Shown: positions 54,601-64,000 of the stretch, piece by piece
How positions within the stretch are numbered: position 1 is the stretch's first letter
Layout: every line of letters begins with the position of its first letter
Origin: Pyxidicoccus parkwaysis
GTDB taxonomy: Bacteria; Myxococcota; Myxococcia; Myxococcales; Myxococcaceae
Direction of reading: 5' to 3'
DNA: 64,000 nucleotides
NCBI RefSeq assembly: GCF_017301735.1
Contig: NZ_CP071090.1
Coordinates: forward strand, 4,206,001-4,270,000
The notes under the pieces: generated by a model
What the model was told of the DNA's origin: nothing
Databases searched by the model: none
What the model saw: the letters and a program-made list of their open reading frames with translations, nothing else
Made by a program: the position numbers and the translations under genes

Positions 54601-57098
54601 CCTTCCGCAGGCCGGCGGCGCAGCGACGGGACGGCGACGAGCGACTTCTCCTGCCGCGCGCGCTGACGGGTCAGCGACGTGAGGTCCGTGCCCGGGCCCA
54701 CCTCCAGCAGGACGGAGCAGCCGTCGCCGATGAGCACCTCCAGGCCTTCGGCGAAGCGGACCGGCTGGCGCATCTGCCGCGCCCAGTACGCCGGGTCGGT
54801 GGCCTCCTCGGGACGAATCCACGTGCCGGTGAGACTGGAAACGAAGCGCATCTCCGGCGCCTTGAGGCGCAGCGAGGACACCGCCCGCGCCAGGTCCGGC
54901 ATCAGCGGCTCCACGGCGCTGGAATGGAACGCATGCGCCGCGGGCAGACGCACCACACCCACGCCGCGTCCGGCGAGCGAGGCCTCCAGCCGGGCAATGG
55001 CCTCCACCGGTCCGGAGACGACACACCGGTCCGCACCGTTCACCGCCGCCAGCGCGAGGCCGTCCGTGAGCAGTGGGAGGACTTCCGCCTCCTGCATCCC
55101 CACCGCGAGCATCGCCCCGGGAGGCATCTTCGCCATCAGCGCGCCGCGCACCACCGCGAGCCGCAGGCCGTCCTCGGGAGACAGTACGCCCGCCACGCAG
55201 GCCGCGGCGTACTCACCGTAGCTGTGGCCCAGCAGCGTGTGGGGCCGCACGCCCCAGGACATCCAGAGTCGAGCCAGCGCGTGCTCCACGATGAATAGTG
55301 CGGGGAGCGCCACGCGAGGGTCGGTCAGCTTCCGGGCCGCGACCTCCTCCTCCGCCCTGGACAGCAAGAGCAGCCGCACCTCCGCCGCGAGTGAAGGCTC
55401 CAGGCGTGCGAGCGCCGCATCCACGTCCTTGCGGAAGCCCGCCTCCGCCGCGTGCAGCTCGCGGCCCATGCCCACGGCCTGCGCACCCTGCCCCGGGAAG
55501 AGGAAGGCCACGCGCCGGTTGCGGCCCGCCTCCACGGCGGCCGGCTTCTCCAGCGCCTGCGCCAGCTCGAAGCGGTCCCCCGCCACCACGGCGCGGCGGT
55601 ACTCGAAGGCATGCCGGCCCATGTTGCGCGTGAAGGCCGTGTCCTCCAGGTCCACGAACGGCGTCGTCTCGACATGCGACGAGAGTCGCCGCGACATCAC
55701 CTCCAGCGCGGACTTCGTGCGCGCGGAGAGCGTCACGACCTGCAGGGGACGCGCGCTCCGGATTCCCGGCTCAACCTGAGGAGCCTCCTCCACCACCACG
55801 TGAGCGTTGGTGCCGCCGATGCCGAAGGAGCTGACACCCGCGCGCCGTGGCCGCTCACCGCGCGGCCAGGGTTTCAGCGCCGTGTTGACGAAGAAGGGGC
55901 TCTTCTCGAAGTCGATCTCGGGGTTGGGCTTCTCGAAGTGGAGGCTCGGCGGCACGGCCTCGTGCTGGAGCGACAGCACCACCTTGATGAGCCCGGCCAC
56001 GCCAGCCGCCGCGTCCAGGTGGCCCAGGTTCGTCTTGAGCGAGCCGATGGCGACGTCGCCCATGCGCTCCGACGTCTTCCGGAACGCGCGCGTCAGCGCG
56101 GCAATCTCGATGGGGTCTCCGAGCGACGTGCCCGTACCGTGCGTCTCGATGTAGTCGATGTCATCGCCACCGAGCCCCGCGTAGGCCAGCGCATCCGCGA
56201 TGACCTCCGTCTGGCCCTCGATGCTGGGCGCGGTGTAGCCGACCTTCTGCTGGCCGTCGTTGTTGACGGCGGAGGCCTTGATGACCGCGTGGATGTGGTC
56301 GCCATCGCGCAGCGCGTCCGCGAGCGGCTTGAGCACCACCACGCCCACGCCGTTACCCGCCACGGTGCCACCGGCGCGGTGGTCGAAAGCGCGGCAGTGT
56401 CCGTCGGGCGAGTAGATGAGCCCTTCCTGGTACACGTAGCCCGTGCGCTGAGGGCTGGCGATGCGTACCGCACCTGCGAGCGCGATGTCTGACTGCCGCG
56501 TGAGCAGACTCTGGCAGGCCATGTGGATGGCCACGAGGCCGGTGGAGCACGCGGTGTAGACGGCGACGCTCTCGCCCCGGAGCTGGAGCTTGAAGGACGC
56601 CTTCATCGCCAGGCTCTCCGGCCCGGAGGTGGCGAGGTCCAGGCCCGCGCCGCCGTCCTTGCGCGCCTCGCTCAAGAGCGACAGCAGATGCCCCGTCGAG
56701 CCCGCGCCCGCGTAGAGGGAGATTCGGCCCTTGTAGCGCGCGGGGTCATACGCCGCGTCTTCCAGCGCCTCCCATGCGGTCTGGAGGAAGAGGCGCTGTT
56801 GTGGATCCATCCACTGCGCCTCGCGCAGCGGGATGTCGAAGAAGCCGTGGTCGAAGCGGTCGGCGCCCTCGAGGATGCCGCCGGCGCGAACGAAGCGCGG
56901 GTGCTTCCACAGCTCCTCGGGGACGAGCGGCGAGCGCTCCGTCTGATCCTCGGACCAGGACGAGATGGACTCCACTCCGCCGGCCAGGTTCAGCCAGAAC
57001 TCGTTCAGGTCATCGGCGCCGGGGAAGCGCCCCGACATCCCGATGATTGCGATGTCATTCCCGGTGTCTTCGGCCTGCATGTCATCGACCTCAGCCAT
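42471..57098 (-). CDS. hybrid PKS-NRPS with in-line luciferase-like monooxygenase
   Basis: 4,875 aa. Domain order: KS-AT-PCP, C, degenerate A interrupted by a luciferase-like monooxygenase and lacking a carrier, C-A-PCP-E, DCL-A-PCP, acidic C-terminal tail. It extends the peptidyl chain with one malonate, probably oxidises it, then adds a D-configured aromatic-like residue and beta-alanine. The frame is open to 57356, but the start is set at ATG 57098 ([11 protein letters not shown]): it overlaps the upstream stop as ATGGCTGA, has GAGGGAA about 7 bp upstream, and begins shortly before KS. Residues upstream of this Met are Arg/Ser-rich out-of-frame translation of the preceding gene. The acidic N-terminus faces the basic tail ([17 protein letters not shown]) of the preceding synthetase, consistent with docking. 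Confidence 0.96.
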   Translation of the reverse strand: MAEVDDMQAEDTGNDIAIIGMSGRFPGADDLNEFWLNLAGGVESISSWSEDQTERSPLVPEELWKHPRFVRAGGILEGADRFDHGFFDIPLREAQWMDPQQRLFLQTAWEALEDAAYDPARYKGRISLYAGAGSTGHLLSLLSEARKDGGAGLDLATSGPESLAMKASFKLQLRGESVAVYTACSTGLVAIHMACQSLLTRQSDIALAGAVRIASPQRTGYVYQEGLIYSPDGHCRAFDHRAGGTVAGNGVGVVVLKPLADALRDGDHIHAVIKASAVNNDGQQKVGYTAPSIEGQTEVIADALAYAGLGGDDIDYIETHGTGTSLGDPIEIAALTRAFRKTSERMGDVAIGSLKTNLGHLDAAAGVAGLIKVVLSLQHEAVPPSLHFEKPNPEIDFEKSPFFVNTALKPWPRGERPRRAGVSSFGIGGTNAHVVVEEAPQVEPGIRSARPLQVVTLSARTKSALEVMSRRLSSHVETTPFVDLEDTAFTRNMGRHAFEYRRAVVAGDRFELAQALEKPAAVEAGRNRRVAFLFPGQGAQAVGMGRELHAAEAGFRKDVDAALARLEPSLAAEVRLLLLSRAEEEVAARKLTDPRVALPALFIVEHALARLWMSWGVRPHTLLGHSYGEYAAACVAGVLSPEDGLRLAVVRGALMAKMPPGAMLAVGMQEAEVLPLLTDGLALAAVNGADRCVVSGPVEAIARLEASLAGRGVGVVRLPAAHAFHSSAVEPLMPDLARAVSSLRLKAPEMRFVSSLTGTWIRPEEATDPAYWARQMRQPVRFAEGLEVLIGDGCSVLLEVGPGTDLTSLTRQRARQEKSLVAVPSLRRRPAEGDYRGLLQSLGDLWSAGVDVSWEKFHGAEKRRRVPLPTYPFEEKSCRLDSQPVALVSQAMPAPVSQPATTAMAESLVAAALPVPPTSASEIQQRVMGIWRERLGAVDIGPDDDFLELGGNSLMAAQMLTRLRETFGVQLPLSALFEAPTVAGISRRIEAMLQQSLPATGAGALEVMVRIDRNGELPLSVVQERVWRMEQLDPGNPSLNMPLAVRLTGTLDVALLERSVNEVIRRHEMLRATYTVQDGRVRQRFAAEVRIQVPVVDLRGHAGDREAEALRLALEEAVLPFSLEHGPIVRARLLRLADAEHLMLLTVHHIASDTLSMVAFFRETAVNYQAFREGRPAPLPELAVQYVDAAAWERRSLAGGTLAAQDAYWREVLAELPPSLELVSDRPRGANTRLRGARFPVTFSRELSAALYAFSHREGVTPFMTLLAALSSLLVRYSGREDIVVGTPVGNRARGELEPLIGFVAHAMALRTDASGDPSFRELVSRAREVTIGASSHQDVPFEHLLPIVAPGRDPNRSQLCDAALVLHANVVTTPPSLPGIDMELVEVPGTPAQFGATLGELTLLLHEMEGGTFHGFIEYATELYDESRIARMAGHLKTLLGAALTDPELRVSRLPLATAEERSLPARAVKQRSAQGLLERLAARVERTPDAVAISAGARRLTWRELAARARGLAAGLRRDGVGPEVPVALRLEPSLEAVIALWGVLEAGGACLPVTRGEVLELKSLLPASGPRLLLVARLSDASSLPAGVRAVVVDGETVTDGALDAAPFLDASTSQAGVRGEVEGSHGFVPAEQLAFIVPTPEVMGGRGRVMLTHRNVAQLLSSLDARVGAGEGEVWLAAGGPASDPTGMDLLWALARGMRVVLPPERLAARFAVLGRKADTRRKLDFSLSYFANDEDSLGEEKYELLLEGAKFADAHGFSAIWTPERRFHSFGGLYPQPSVIAGALAMLTRNLRIRAGSVVLPLHDPIEVAEQWSVVDNLSRGRVGISFATGWHANDFSLSPDTYARRREVLIERLEEVRRLWRGGTVKRRNGAGHEVELALRPKPKQADLPVWLTSTGNPETFRKAGEVGAGILTNVLGLGSSLDELATKVALYRETYRKSGHGPGRGQVTLMLHTFLGQDMDEVRAAAREPLKQYIQSSVDVFANLLASINSSVDVRGLTPQDMEVMLGQAADHYLKDGGLFGTVEQCERVVERVRSLDVDEIACLVDYGVPLAPTMSSLRLLAELVRRSQVRPLPEEAVLAEGDAGMGDLLELVRGEGITALRCAPSQARALAELPGAQGALEGVRLWVLGGEPHTEVPGVSSRSVELDASVLGAAWPSFSEAPVYLRDASGAPVPVGVVGELALGGAVIPRGFWNDAEATRARFITAPGGGTEERLFLTGQRARFRTVEEVEVVKPSRAAKPRRQSKPRDTVAPQPAPIAEVPAATATPVVRVSREQPLPLSFPQQRIWALSQLDPDGIAYNNTVTLRLEGRMDAPLLETALNELVRRHEVLRTTFALSEDGARQVIIPSMPLRLEQRDTHGATLEEREADALRLALSEARRPFDLVHGPVLRAVLIRIGDTASVLHLTIHHIASDGWSGGVLFRELVMLYEALAAGKPSPLPALPVQYADYAAWQRGWLNGPGMEAQLAYWKKQLAGAQVLELPTDRPRPMRWSGRGGRIPVSVGKPVMDALWTLGRREGATPFMVLAAALQTLLHRYSGQDDIIVGTSAAGRNRPELEGLIGCFLNTLAIRGDFSRAPTFVELLRGVKAASIGAYAHQEVPFEKLVDELRVPRDPSRMPLVQAMLTFHNTPPVEVQTPGLGVKMVELDIGATKVDLSLELRETRDGLSGALEYAADLFEPATVHLLWARFVRLLEGIAANPSQRVGELPLLSGAERHRMLVEWNDTREPFPEDARIHDLFEAQAARTPDAIAVVTEGQRLTYAELDARANQLAHHLRSVGVGPEVRVGLCAERSSELVVGMLGVLKAGGAFVPLDPAYPNARLTYMMRDAGLSVAVTQEHLADELPAGTELLVSVDSEWASISRNPSSPPGSAVLSGGLAYVIYTSGSTGTPKGVLVPHRGLVNTVRAVIRAHGVGPGKRVLQAAALGFDASVLEVLSTLVAGAELHLAPRDSLLPGAPLREVLDSRGITTVTLTPSSLSQLDSEGLSSLETVISAGEACSPELARRWTSRRRLLNGYGPTEATVCATVSTELDAERPDIGRPIANMRAYVLDGRGQPVPPGVPGELYLGGPGVARGYLGRPDLTAERFIPDALSGESGARLYRTGDRVRHRLDGRLEYVGRTDHQVKVRGFRIELGELEAALRQYPGVSDAVATVREEPPGTKRLVGYLVADAAALDVTALRAFLKERLPEHMVPAAFVALDALPLSPAGKVDRAALPASDTARVGPGKTFVEPTTDAEKTLAALWAQVLGVERVGLHDNFFELGGDSILGIQIVSRAKAAGLALEPAMLFEKQTLVELAAAAGRAKQGTAEQGVVEGPVPLTPMQRIFFEDWALPEPHHYNLAAVLEVRRPVDAALLERALLALVTHHDALRLSFTRTAEGWRQFNAPIPERVTVRRVDLSSVPEAEQGAALEKVGAELHRGLDLNEGLLLRAALFERGAGRTGRLLLVVHHLAVDGVSLRPLLEDLETAYTQLERGAPVALPAKTTSFKSWAERLVGHARSESLARELPIWKATGDVSPLPVGLKDGEDTPGSAALLTVTLGETETRALLAEVPTAYRSRVDEVLLTAVAKAISGWTGGRKVRLELEGHGREALFSDVDLSRTVGWFTSTFPLDVELPEGGSPGDALRALRDARRRLPANGIGYGLLRYLRADSAEVLRTAPRAEVGFNYLGQLDAAARGSERFALTEEPSGPWHGSGGRRPHRIEVNAVVSEGRLKVTWVYGSRVYQRATIQSVADHFMAALRELVEGRGSPDAARRSPGDFPLARLSPATLERTLRQYPDAEDLYPLTSLQQGMLFHAALAVPGSGVFHEQLSWTSRGRVDVPALRRAWAEVIARNAILRTSFVHEGLPEPLQVVHAKAELPWKEHDWRGLAPDEQRSRQDALIREDRARGFTLSSAPLARMDVVRLGDEEYRFLWRHHHLVMDGWGVGIMLQQVFACYEALSSGREPALPRPPAWRDYMAWLQRQDLSRAEAFWRKELAGFITPTPLPAARPIAPGAEAAVTGEEKLWLSPETTASLQAFARKNGLTLNTLAQGAWALLLARYAGEDDVVFGATVSGRPVDLPDAESMVGLFINSLPVRVTLPRGAPVVSWLQGLQARQLEMRQFEHSPLVQVKGWSDVPRGLPLFESMLIFENYPLDTTLGQRVPGMEVRDVESHEQGNYPLIAYVVPGDRLRLILAYAPALFGEGTVARMLEHWRTLMEGLASGVQRLDDVPMLHEEERRRVLDVGRGPLANFDSEASLAALFDAQASRTPDALALVDGETRVTYRELAARAEGLARTLQHLGVGPELRVALCSDRSVEMVAGVLAVLKAGAAWVPLDPSWPRERLAWMVEESRPMALLARQHLADRLPPHEGIPVLWLEDDRAEAGEPLPPPVGGDALAYVIFTSGSTGRPKGVMATHRATLNRFAWMWRTVPFEPGEVCTVKTALSFVDSVWEVLGPLLAGVPSVLLSDDTVKDPARLVAVMEQRGVTRLVLVPSLLRALLEVPDVGRRLSSLRTWVTSGERLPDELASRFRERLPHARLLNLYGSSEVAADATAGEVGEGPVTIGRPIDNLRAYVLDESLRPVPSGVRGELYVAGPGVARGYLARPDATAERFLADPFGTTPGARMYRTGDVARWMPDGQLEYLGRADDQVKVRGARVEPGEVEAVLAQHAAVARVAVVAHEDSPGEARLVAWVIMKPGQVLDATGLRAFLKERLPDYMVPSAFEALESLPLTPSGKVDRRSLRARAAPTGNAAEYVAPTTPEELALAGIWTELLGRTRIGARDDFFALGGHSLMAAQIVSRVREALGVELPLTAVFESPTLSGLADVVSRLAGSMQQLADAPIARVSRELDPSALEQLSDEELDALLDATDVES
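42600..45760 (-). other. NRPS module B2: DCL-A-PCP, beta-alanine
   Basis: C domain of DCL type ([23 protein letters not shown]). The A domain gives VDWVVSLADK: FVDSVWE shifts Asp from 235 to 236, with [14 protein letters not shown] and [12 protein letters not shown] Val at 235 followed by Asp at 236 is the established signature of beta-alanine-activating domains. Carrier [13 protein letters not shown] near base 42720. Confidence 0.88.
45790..50270 (-). other. NRPS module B1: C-A-PCP-E, aromatic-like residue, D-configured
   Basis: C domain HHIASDGWS (near 49840). A code DALTIAGVCK from FDASVLE, ITTVTLT, VISAGE and [11 protein letters not shown]: closest to Phe/Tyr-type codes (DAxTIAxVCK), exact residue uncertain. 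The carrier has GGDSILG (near 47270), the form that precedes E domains. Epimerization domain about 47120-45800: [32 protein letters not shown]-type core and NYLGQLD. The next C domain is DCL-type, matching a D-residue donor. Confidence 0.82.
50390..52690 (-). other. degenerate adenylation domain interrupted by a monooxygenase
   Basis: A-domain remnants flank an inserted oxygenase. N-terminal part (52680-51925): A1 LTWREL and A2 [10 protein letters not shown] are recognisable, but the A3 P-loop [10 protein letters not shown] has become [11 protein letters not shown] and A4 has lost FDA. C-terminal part (50920-50400): [10 protein letters not shown] aligns with the 278 strand, then A5 YGPTE is deleted, A6 survives as GELALGG, A7 as LFLTGQ (catalytic Asp lost), and A8-A10 are replaced by a basic Pro-rich linker. 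No PCP follows. It cannot be an active adenylating enzyme. Confidence 0.88.
50925..51925 (-). other. luciferase-like flavin-dependent monooxygenase domain (MupA/Atu3671-type)
   Basis: About 330 residues with the LLM TIM-barrel signatures: [10 protein letters not shown] start, [72 protein letters not shown], and [18 protein letters not shown] near the middle. This is the subfamily embedded in natural-product synthases (TIGR04020-like, from memory) and should use reduced FMN and O2. It is inserted between A4 and A5 of the dead A domain, as described for the MOX domain of MtaG in myxothiazol biosynthesis. The likely substrate is the beta-keto chain on the preceding PCP. Confidence 0.88.
52690..54090 (-). 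other. condensation domain with altered active-site motif preceding the monooxygenase module
   Basis: Full-length C-domain fold, [19 protein letters not shown] through to the C-lobe [13 protein letters not shown]. The active-site motif is HHIASDTLS: both His and the Asp are kept, but the usual Gly is Thr. Its cognate A domain is degenerate and has no carrier, so it probably does not form a peptide bond. A gatekeeping or structural role is more likely (inference). Confidence 0.75.
54120..57062 (-). other. PKS module: KS-AT(malonyl)-PCP, no reductive domains
   Basis: KS about 57060-55780 with the full catalytic triad C184 (YTACSTG), H320 (ETHGTGT) and H360 ([11 protein letters not shown]). AT about 55520-54690 with GQGAQ, active-site GHSYGEYAA and the malonyl-type HAFH motif. 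A thiolation domain follows ([16 protein letters not shown], near base 54250). No KR, DH, ER or MT lies between AT and PCP, so the product remains a beta-ketoacyl thioester: with Val as donor, a 4-amino-5-methyl-3-oxohexanoyl unit. Confidence 0.9.
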
Positions 57099-60000
57099 TG
57101 CCGTGATTCCCTCGTCGGCCCTGCCGCCGGAGCGCCTGCCGTCGCTGCTGGGCGCGATCCACGTGGGCCTCGTTGTCCTGTGCGTCCGCCGGCTCGCCGT
57201 CCCGCTCCAGGGACTGGGCGAAGGCGCGGACCGTGGGGTATTCGAAGAAGCGCGTCGCCGGGACGTCTCGCCGCAGCGAGTCCCGGAGCAGCGCGCACGC
57301 CTTGACCACGGACATGGAGCTGCCGCCCAGGTCCGCGAAGAAGTGGTCCTCCACACCGACGCGCTCGACGCCCAGCACCTTCGCCCACACCTCAGCGACC
57401 TGGCGCTCCAACGTCGAGGTGGGCTCCACGAAGGTGATCCCGGCCGGCCGTGCCACCTCGGGCTCCGGCAGCGCCGCGCGGTCCAGCTTGCCCACGGGCG
57501 TCAGCGGCAGCGCGCCCAGCGGCACCAGTGCCGAGGGCACCATGAACTCCGGTAGCGCCTCCGCGAGGAAGCTCCGCAGCGCGCGAGGCTCCAGCGTCTC
57601 GCCTGGCCGCGGCACCGCGTAGGCCACGAGCCGCTTGCCGCCCGCGGGGTCGGGCTTCGCGACGACGACGGCCTCGGCCACTGCCGGGTGCTTGCGGAGC
57701 GCTTCCTCCACCTCGCCCGGCTCCACGCGGTAGCCGCGCACCTTCACCTGTGCGTCGAGCCGCCCGAGGAATTCTAGCGTCCCGTCCTCGCGATAACGGA
57801 CCTGGTCGCCGGTGCGGTACAGCCGCCCGCCCGCCTCGGGACCGAAGGGATTCGGGATGAAGCGCTCGGCCGTGAGCTCCGGCCGCCCGAGGTAGCCCCA
57901 CGCCAGTCCGTCACCGCCGATGAGCAGCTCGCCCGGCACGCCGGCCGGAACGAGGCGCATGCCCGCGTCCACCACGTACACGCGCGTGTTGGCGATGGGC
58001 CGGCCGATGGGCACCGCCCCATCCGCGATGGCGCCCTCCATCACATGGCAGACGGAGAAGGTGGTGCCCTCCGTGGGGCCGTAGCCGTTGACGAGCACGC
58101 CGCCGCGCGCGAGCCGCTCGCGCACCACGGCCGGCGGCAGCACGTCACCGCCCGCGAGGAGCTGCTTCACGCCGTCCAGCGCATCCGGCCGGGCGGCGGA
58201 GATGGCCTCGAAGAGCGCGGCCGTCAGCCACAGCGTGGTGACGCCGTGCCGCACGAGCACGTCCTTCAGCGAATCCACCGTGGGCGTCGTGGGTGGGAAG
58301 AGGACCAGCTTCGCGCCGTGCAGCAGCGCGCCCCACAGCTCGAAGGTGGCCGCGTCGAAACAGATGGGCGCGAGCTGGAGGAACACCTCGTCCGGGCCCC
58401 AGCGTGCGAAGCGCGAGCCCAGCACGAGCCTCGCGACCGCGCGCTGCGGAATGCAGACGCCCTTCGGCCGGCCGGTGGAGCCGGACGTGTACATGACGTA
58501 GGCCAGCGACTCCGCCGGCACCGTGACGCCTGGAGAGGACTCGGGCTCGGCAGCCACCTCGCTCCGGGACTCATCCAGCAGCACCACATTGGCGCTCGCG
58601 GAAGGCAGCAGCTCCAGCACGGCGCGCTGCGCGAGCACGACGGGCAGGTGCGTGTCCTCCACCATGAAGGCCAGCCGCTCGCGCGGGTACGTGGGGTCCA
58701 GCGGCACGTACGCACCGCCCGCCTTGAGGATGCCGAGCATCCCCACCACGAGGTCCAGCGAGCGTTGCACGCACAAGCCCACCGGAGTCCCCGGGCCCAC
58801 GCCACGCTTGCGCAGGTACCACGCGAGCTGGTTCGCCCGCCGGTCCAGCTCGCCATATGTGAGCCGGGAGTCCTCGCACTCGGCTGCGATGGCCTCGGGC
58901 GTGCGCGAGGCCTGGGCCTCGAACAGCGCCGCGAGGCAGGCCTCGCGCGGGTACTCGGCCGTGGTGTCGTTCCAGTCCACGAGGAGGCGCTGGCGCTCCG
59001 CCGCGTCCATCATCGGCAGGTCGCTCACGGGCTGGCCTGGGGCCGCCATCGCACTCTCCAACAGCACGCGCAGCTGCTTCATCAGCCGCGCGGCCGTGGC
59101 GGGCGTGAAGAGGTCCGCATCGAACTCCAGCGACCCCGTGAGCCCGTCCCTGGTGTCGAAGAGCGACAGCGTGAGGTCGAACTTCGCGGTGCCCGTGGTG
59201 ACCTCGACGTAGCGGAGCGCGAGGCCCTCGGGCGCGATGTCCTGCGGCGTCTCCTCGTTCAGCGCCAGCACCACCTGCACCAGCGGCGCGTGGCTCAGAC
59301 TGCGTGGAGGCTGAAGGGCCTCCACCAGCTTCTCGAAGGGCACGTCCTGGTGCGAGTACGCATCGAGCGTCGTCTCGCGCACGCGCTGGAGCAGCTCGCG
59401 GAAGGTGGTGTTGCCGTCCAGCCGCGTGCGCAGCACCAGCGTGTTCACGAAGAAGCCGATGAGACGTTCGAGGCCCGGATGATGGCGGCCCGCGATGGGC
59501 GAGCCCACGCAGACATCCTCCTGGCCCGACACGCGAGACAGCAGGAGCTGGAAGGCGGCCAGCAGGCCCATGTACGTCGTGACGCCCTCGCGGCGGCAGA
59601 AGGCCCGGAAGCGCTCGGAGAGCTCGGCCGGGAGCTCGACGTTGACGGTGTCACCGCGGAAGCGCTGGAGGCTCGGGCGCGGAAAGTCCGTGGGCAGCTC
59701 CAGGACGGGCGGTGCTGCGGCGAGCTGCTTGCGCCAGTAGCGAAGCTGCGCTTCGAGCGATTCCCCCTGAAGCCACGAGCGCTGCCACACCGCATGGTCC
59801 ACGGGCTGGAGCACGGGCTCGGGCAACGGTGATGGGCGCCCATGCAGCTCCGCGTCGTACAGCGCGGACAGCTCGCGGATGACCACTCCCAGGGACCAAC
59901 CGTCGGAGATGATGTGGTGCAGCGTCAGGACCAGGAAGTGCCGCGTCTCTCCCGTGCGCAGCAGCAGCGCGCGGAGCAGCGGTCCCTCCGACAAGGAGAA

Positions 60001-63000
60001 TGGGCGACGGACCTCCTCGGCCGCGGCGCGCAGGGCCTCCGCTTCGCGAGCGGACTCGGGGAGACCGCGCAGGTCCACCACCGGCAGGGACACCGGAACG
60101 TGTGCGTGGATGACCTGCACCGGCTCACCCGCGTGGCTCGCGAAGGTGGTTCGCAGCGACTCGTTCCGCTGGAACAGTCTGGCCAGGGCCCGCTCGAAGG
60201 CGGGGACGTCCAGGGCGCCGTCCATCCACGCGCCCCAGGGAACGTTGTAGAGCGCCGTGCCCGGCTGGAGCTGCTCCAGCAACCAGAGCCGCTCCTGTGG
60301 CGCGGACAGGGGCATGGAGTCCGAGCGCGGAACACGGACGATGGGCGGCAGCGCGCCTTCGCTCCGCTGGCGGGCCGCGCGCACACGCTCGGCCACGTGC
60401 CGCACGGAGGAGTCCTGGAAGAAGTCTCTCAGCGGAAGCGCAACGCCGAAGCTGGCATGGAGCCGCGAGACGAGACGCGTGGCCAGCAGCGAATGGCCTC
60501 CCAGCTCGAAGAAGCTGTCATTCGCCCCGACGCGCTCGAGGCTGAGCAACTCCGCGAACAGCGCGGCGACCTGCTCCTCCTCGGACCCTTGCGGTGCTTC
60601 GTATTGTCGGGACGCTACGCCGCTGGCTTCGGAGGGTGCTGGCAGCGCGCCACGGTCCACCTTGCCATTGGGCGTGAGCGGCAGTCGCTCCAGCGCGACG
60701 AAGGCGGACGGCACCATGTACTCGGGCAGCTTCTGCTGGAGCGCGGTGCGCAGCGAGGAGGTCTGCTCCGCCGTCGGGCCCACCACGTACGCCACCAGGC
60801 GCTTGTCGCCGGGCACGTCCTCGCGAGCCAGCACCACGGCTTCCGTCACGCCGGGCACTTCGCGCAGCACGGCTTCCACCTCGCCGGGCTCGATACGGAA
60901 GCCGCGCACCTTCACCTGGAAGTCGATGCGGCCGAGGAACTCCAGCGTGCCGTCCGGTCGCCAGCGGGTCCGGTCACCGGTGCGGTAGAGGCGCTCTCCC
61001 GACGTGGTGCCGAAGGGATGCGGGACGAACTTCTCCGCCGTCAGCTCCGGGTTGGCGAGGTAGCCCCAGGCGAGACCCGCGCCTCCCACGTACAGCTCGC
61101 CGGGCACGCCCACCGGTACCGGACGAAGCGCTTCATCCAACACGTATGCGGTGGAATGCGGCACGGGACAGCCGATGGGCACGGAGGCGCCGACGGCGTC
61201 ACCGGCCCGCAGCGTGTGCGTCGCGGAGAAGGTGGTGTTCTCCGTGGGTCCGTAGCCGTTGATGAGCACGGCGTTGGGAGACAGTCGCGCGAGATGCTCT
61301 CGCACGCGCTGCACCGGCAGCACGTCACCACCGGCCAGCACCTGGCGCACCCGGGCCAGCGCCTCGCCCTGGTGCAGCACCATCTGCTCGAAGAGCGCCG
61401 CCGTCAGCCACAGCGTGGTGATTTCCGATTGCGCGAGCAGCTCGCCCAGCTCCTCCAGTGAGAGGGCACCGGGAGGCGCGATGACCAGGCGTGCCCCGTT
61501 CAGGAGCGCGCCCCAGATCTCCAGCGTCGACGCATCGAATGCGGCCGGGGCGAGCTGGAGGAAGGCCTCCTCGGCGCCGAAGCGCATGAACGCGGTGTCC
61601 TTCACCAACCGCACCACACCCCGGTGCGGCACGCAGACGCCCTTGGGACGGCCGGTGCTCCCCGAGGTGAACATGATGTACGCCAGCGCGTCTTCGCTGA
61701 CGTCCAAACTTGGAGGCGTCGTGGGCTGGCGGATGAAGCTGTCTCCGTCCGCGTCCAACAGCAGGTGCGTTCCGCCGTGCTCCTGCAGCTCCAGGGACAG
61801 GGATTGCTGCGTGAGCAGCACATCGACACCCGCCTCGCGCAGCATCCACGCGTTGCGCTCCGACGGGTGTCGGGCATCCAGCGGCACGTAGGCCGCGCCG
61901 GCCTTGAGGATGCCCAGCATGCCGACGATGAGATCCGGCGAGCGCTCCAGGCAGAGGCCCACGGTTGAGCCCTGCCGCACGCCCAGCTCCCGCAGCCGCC
62001 ACGCCACCTGGTTCGCCCAGACATCGACTTCGGCATACGTGAGCGAGACGTCACCGGAGACCACGGCGAGTGCCGTGGGCGTCCGCGCGACCTGGGCCTC
62101 GAACAGCGCAGGCACGGTAGCGGTGGAACGGGAGCCCGCGCCCCGCGCGTTCCACTCCACGACCATCTGGCGCCATTCTTCACGCGGCATGAGGGACAGG
62201 TCGCGGACGCGCCGCTCCGGGTCGCTGACGCCGTCCTCCAGCAACAGGCGCAGGTGGTTCAGCAACCGCGAGGCCGTCTCCGGCTCGAACAGGTCGGTGC
62301 TCACCTCCAGGTTGGTGGCGAAACCCTCCGGCGTGTCCGTGACGTTGAGGCGCAGGTCGAACTTCGCGGTCTGGCTCGGCTGCTCCAGGACGCGCAGCCG
62401 CAGGCCCGGCATGGAGATTTCGGGCAGCGGGTCCTCCTGCAGGACGATCATCGCCTGCACGAGCGGACCGCGGCCCAGGTCGCGCTCGGGCGCGAGCGCC
62501 TTCACCAGCTCCTCGAAGGGCGCGTCCTGATGCGCGAAGGCGCCCAGCACCGTCTCGCGCGCGCGGCCGATGAGCTCGCGGAACGTCGGCGCTCCGGCGG
62601 TCGACACGCGCAGCACCAGCGTGTTGACGAAGCAGCCGATGAGCCCTTCCACCTCGGTCCTGTCGCGCCCGGAGACGGGCGTGCCGACGCAGAGGTCTTC
62701 CTGTCCGCCATGCCGGGACAGCAGCGCGGTGAAGCCCGCGAGCAGCACCATGAAGGGCGTGACGCCCTCGCGCAGGGCCAGGGCCTTCACCTGCCGGGAC
62801 AGCTCGGCGCCCAGCATCGCCCCACGGCTCGTTCCCCGACTGCTCCGCACGGCGGGGCGCGGATGGTCCGTGGGCAACTCCAGGGCCCGAGGCGCGCCGT
62901 CCAGCCGCGTACGCCAGTACGCGAGCTGCGACTCCAGCGCGTCCCCGTGCAGCCACTCGCGCTGCCACGAAGCGAAGTCCACGTACTGCACCGAGGGCTC

Positions 63001-64000
63001 CGGCAGCGGAGACTCGCGGCCCGTGGAGAAGGCGCGGTAGAGCGCCGCCACCTCGCGCACCAGCACGCCGAGGGACCACCCGTCCGATACGAGGTGGTGC
63101 AGCACAAGCAGCAACGAGTGCTCGCGCGCATCGAGCTGGAACAACATCGCGCGCAGCGGCGGGCCCGACGCGAGGTCGAAAGGCCGCAGGGCCTCCTCCC
63201 CTACCCGCCGCTCGACCTCCGCCGGACGCGTGGATTCGGAGAACGACGTCAGGTCCACCTGGGCCAGCGTGAGGCGAACCTCGGATGAGATGCGCTGGAC
63301 GGGCGTACCGGCCTCGTCACGGAAGGTGGCGCGAAGGATGGCATGGCGCCGGACGACTTCGCGCAGGCAGCGCTCCAGCATGCCCACGTCGAGCGACCCG
63401 TCCACGCGAACGAGCACGGCCTCGTTGTACGCGGAGCCGCCCGGCTCGAGCTGCTCCAGGAACCACAGTCGCTGCTGCGCGAAGGACAGCGGAAGTGCGC
63501 CCTCTTGGGAACGCGGAACGAGAGGCGGCACCTGATGACCCGACGCGCGCGGGAGCGCATCGATTCGCGCTGCGAGCGCGGCCGGAGTTGCGGCCTCGAA
63601 GAGCTCGCGCAGGTGCAGGGACACGCCGAAGGATTCGCGGATTCGCGAGGCCGCCCGCGTCGCGAGCAGTGAGTGTCCTCCCAGCGCGAAGAAGTCATCA
63701 TTCGCACCGACGCGCGGTACGCCCAACAGTGACGACCACAGCTCGGCCACGCGCCGCTCGGTCTCCGTCCGGGGCGCGACGTACTCGCGAGTCGAGGCGC
63801 GTGCGCCCTCGGGCGCCGGGAGCGCCTTGCGGTCCACCTTGCCATTCGGCGTCAGCGGGAGCGCGTCGAGCGTCACGACATTCGACGGCACCAGGTGCTC
63901 GGGCAGGGAGCTCCGCGCGAAGGCGCGCAGCGAGTCCTCTGAGAGCGTCGCATCCGGCCGGGGCACGACATACGCCACGAGGCGTGCGCTGCCGGGCACA
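57091..64000 (-). CDS. nonribosomal peptide synthetase, C-terminal part (5' end outside window)
   Basis: 2,303 codons are visible, beginning inside the C-terminal subdomain of an A domain (A10 [14 protein letters not shown] is visible). Order: [A]-PCP, C-A-PCP, C-A-PCP. Codes of the two full A domains are DALWLGGTFK and DAFWLGGTFK, both valine-like. The last carrier has GGSSMS instead of the usual GGHSLL and retains the Ser; it must pass its chain to the KS of the next protein. The C-terminus is a basic, Gln/Arg-rich tail. The stop codon overlaps the start of the downstream gene by 8 bp. Because the gene runs off the right edge, the loading module and any acyl starter are not visible. Confidence 0.95.
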   Translation of the reverse strand, partial: VPGSARLVAYVVPRPDATLSEDSLRAFARSSLPEHLVPSNVVTLDALPLTPNGKVDRKALPAPEGARASTREYVAPRTETERRVAELWSSLLGVPRVGANDDFFALGGHSLLATRAASRIRESFGVSLHLRELFEAATPAALAARIDALPRASGHQVPPLVPRSQEGALPLSFAQQRLWFLEQLEPGGSAYNEAVLVRVDGSLDVGMLERCLREVVRRHAILRATFRDEAGTPVQRISSEVRLTLAQVDLTSFSESTRPAEVERRVGEEALRPFDLASGPPLRAMLFQLDAREHSLLLVLHHLVSDGWSLGVLVREVAALYRAFSTGRESPLPEPSVQYVDFASWQREWLHGDALESQLAYWRTRLDGAPRALELPTDHPRPAVRSSRGTSRGAMLGAELSRQVKALALREGVTPFMVLLAGFTALLSRHGGQEDLCVGTPVSGRDRTEVEGLIGCFVNTLVLRVSTAGAPTFRELIGRARETVLGAFAHQDAPFEELVKALAPERDLGRGPLVQAMIVLQEDPLPEISMPGLRLRVLEQPSQTAKFDLRLNVTDTPEGFATNLEVSTDLFEPETASRLLNHLRLLLEDGVSDPERRVRDLSLMPREEWRQMVVEWNARGAGSRSTATVPALFEAQVARTPTALAVVSGDVSLTYAEVDVWANQVAWRLRELGVRQGSTVGLCLERSPDLIVGMLGILKAGAAYVPLDARHPSERNAWMLREAGVDVLLTQQSLSLELQEHGGTHLLLDADGDSFIRQPTTPPSLDVSEDALAYIMFTSGSTGRPKGVCVPHRGVVRLVKDTAFMRFGAEEAFLQLAPAAFDASTLEIWGALLNGARLVIAPPGALSLEELGELLAQSEITTLWLTAALFEQMVLHQGEALARVRQVLAGGDVLPVQRVREHLARLSPNAVLINGYGPTENTTFSATHTLRAGDAVGASVPIGCPVPHSTAYVLDEALRPVPVGVPGELYVGGAGLAWGYLANPELTAEKFVPHPFGTTSGERLYRTGDRTRWRPDGTLEFLGRIDFQVKVRGFRIEPGEVEAVLREVPGVTEAVVLAREDVPGDKRLVAYVVGPTAEQTSSLRTALQQKLPEYMVPSAFVALERLPLTPNGKVDRGALPAPSEASGVASRQYEAPQGSEEEQVAALFAELLSLERVGANDSFFELGGHSLLATRLVSRLHASFGVALPLRDFFQDSSVRHVAERVRAARQRSEGALPPIVRVPRSDSMPLSAPQERLWLLEQLQPGTALYNVPWGAWMDGALDVPAFERALARLFQRNESLRTTFASHAGEPVQVIHAHVPVSLPVVDLRGLPESAREAEALRAAAEEVRRPFSLSEGPLLRALLLRTGETRHFLVLTLHHIISDGWSLGVVIRELSALYDAELHGRPSPLPEPVLQPVDHAVWQRSWLQGESLEAQLRYWRKQLAAAPPVLELPTDFPRPSLQRFRGDTVNVELPAELSERFRAFCRREGVTTYMGLLAAFQLLLSRVSGQEDVCVGSPIAGRHHPGLERLIGFFVNTLVLRTRLDGNTTFRELLQRVRETTLDAYSHQDVPFEKLVEALQPPRSLSHAPLVQVVLALNEETPQDIAPEGLALRYVEVTTGTAKFDLTLSLFDTRDGLTGSLEFDADLFTPATAARLMKQLRVLLESAMAAPGQPVSDLPMMDAAERQRLLVDWNDTTAEYPREACLAALFEAQASRTPEAIAAECEDSRLTYGELDRRANQLAWYLRKRGVGPGTPVGLCVQRSLDLVVGMLGILKAGGAYVPLDPTYPRERLAFMVEDTHLPVVLAQRAVLELLPSASANVVLLDESRSEVAAEPESSPGVTVPAESLAYVMYTSGSTGRPKGVCIPQRAVARLVLGSRFARWGPDEVFLQLAPICFDAATFELWGALLHGAKLVLFPPTTPTVDSLKDVLVRHGVTTLWLTAALFEAISAARPDALDGVKQLLAGGDVLPPAVVRERLARGGVLVNGYGPTEGTTFSVCHVMEGAIADGAVPIGRPIANTRVYVVDAGMRLVPAGVPGELLIGGDGLAWGYLGRPELTAERFIPNPFGPEAGGRLYRTGDQVRYREDGTLEFLGRLDAQVKVRGYRVEPGEVEEALRKHPAVAEAVVVAKPDPAGGKRLVAYAVPRPGETLEPRALRSFLAEALPEFMVPSALVPLGALPLTPVGKLDRAALPEPEVARPAGITFVEPTSTLERQVAEVWAKVLGVERVGVEDHFFADLGGSSMSVVKACALLRDSLRRDVPATRFFEYPTVRAFAQSLERDGEPADAQDNEAHVDRAQQRRQALRRQGRRGNHGNG
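57180..60400 (-). other. NRPS module A2: C-A-PCP, valine, donor to the PKS
   Basis: C domain with [10 protein letters not shown] code DAFWLGGTFK ([31 protein letters not shown]), one residue from the standard bacterial Val code DAFWIGGTFK. The carrier reads [17 protein letters not shown] near base 57325, a variant that fits a PCP handing its chain to a ketosynthase. This residue would become the amino-acid part of the ketide unit. Confidence 0.82.
60400..63520 (-). other. NRPS module A1: C-A-PCP, valine-like
   Basis: LCL-type C domain with intact [10 protein letters not shown]-domain code DALWLGGTFK from [20 protein letters not shown] and [11 protein letters not shown]: small branched aliphatic, most likely Val. 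Carrier [14 protein letters not shown] near base 60490. The AMP-binding A3 motif [11 protein letters not shown] is intact. Confidence 0.8.
63520..64000 (-). other. NRPS module A0 (partial): A-domain C-terminus and PCP
   Basis: Only the A9-A10 end of an adenylation domain (catalytic Lys in [11 protein letters not shown]) and its carrier ([16 protein letters not shown], phosphopantetheine Ser near base 63670) are in the window. The specificity-determining residues are outside, so the substrate cannot be called. Confidence 0.85.

Noticed and set aside
57099-57356. N-terminal extension of the hybrid PKS-NRPS frame up to 57356
   Set aside because: The extra residues are Arg/Ser-rich with no domain and overlap the end of the preceding synthetase. 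The ATG at 57098 has a good ribosome-binding site and the typical stop-start overlap.
9562-64000. Search for MbtH-like protein, phosphopantetheinyl transferase, ABC exporter or regulator within the cluster
   Set aside because: None was found between 9562 and the right edge; they may lie beyond base 64000 or elsewhere in the genome.

Overview
The window is about 69-70% GC by eye, with the dense coding and strongly GC-biased third codon positions of a large Myxococcota genome (Myxococcus/Corallococcus/Pyxidicoccus type). The left flank fits this: an ADOP-type MacB/FtsX permease, a Pkn-like Ser/Thr kinase with a multi-pass N-terminus, an orphan histidine kinase and a secreted serine hydrolase carrying TPRs. 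No tRNA, rRNA, CRISPR array or insertion sequence was seen. No gene-free stretch exceeds 300 bases; the largest gap is 7818-7991.

Layout. 1-9572 holds seven ordinary genes on both strands: partial ADOP permease (-), DUF2716-like protein (+), sensor histidine kinase (+), S12-type serine hydrolase with TPRs (+), DUF6268-like outer-membrane barrel (-), membrane-anchored Ser/Thr kinase (+) and FAD monooxygenase (+). From 9562 to the right edge there is one continuous minus-strand assembly line of three tightly packed genes. Transcription order is 64000->57091 (NRPS, 5' end outside the window), 57098->42471 (PKS-NRPS hybrid) and 42465->9562 (10,967-aa NRPS with terminal thioesterase). The junctions are an 8-bp ATGGCTGA overlap and a 5-bp gap, so the three are almost certainly one operon.

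Assembly logic, using A-domain specificity codes I extracted by hand against GrsA. First gene: [A0 code not visible]-Val-Val. Second gene: a KS-AT(malonyl)-PCP module with no reductive domains; then a C domain and a degenerate A domain carrying an inserted luciferase-like flavin monooxygenase and no carrier protein; then C-A-PCP-E (aromatic-like, D-configured); then DCL-A-PCP with a beta-alanine code. Third gene: ten C-A-PCP modules reading X1-Val-X2-Val-Asp-Val-Val-Val-Val-Ala, then TE. The visible part uses at least 15 amino acids and one malonate.

The most interesting parts are the Val-PKS-monooxygenase segment, which looks built to make an alpha-keto-beta-amino-acid (alpha-ketoamide) unit, and the third gene, where nearly identical valine-type modules have spread by duplication and recombination, with a sharp breakpoint inside the C domain. 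MbtH, phosphopantetheinyl transferase, exporter and loading module are not in the window.
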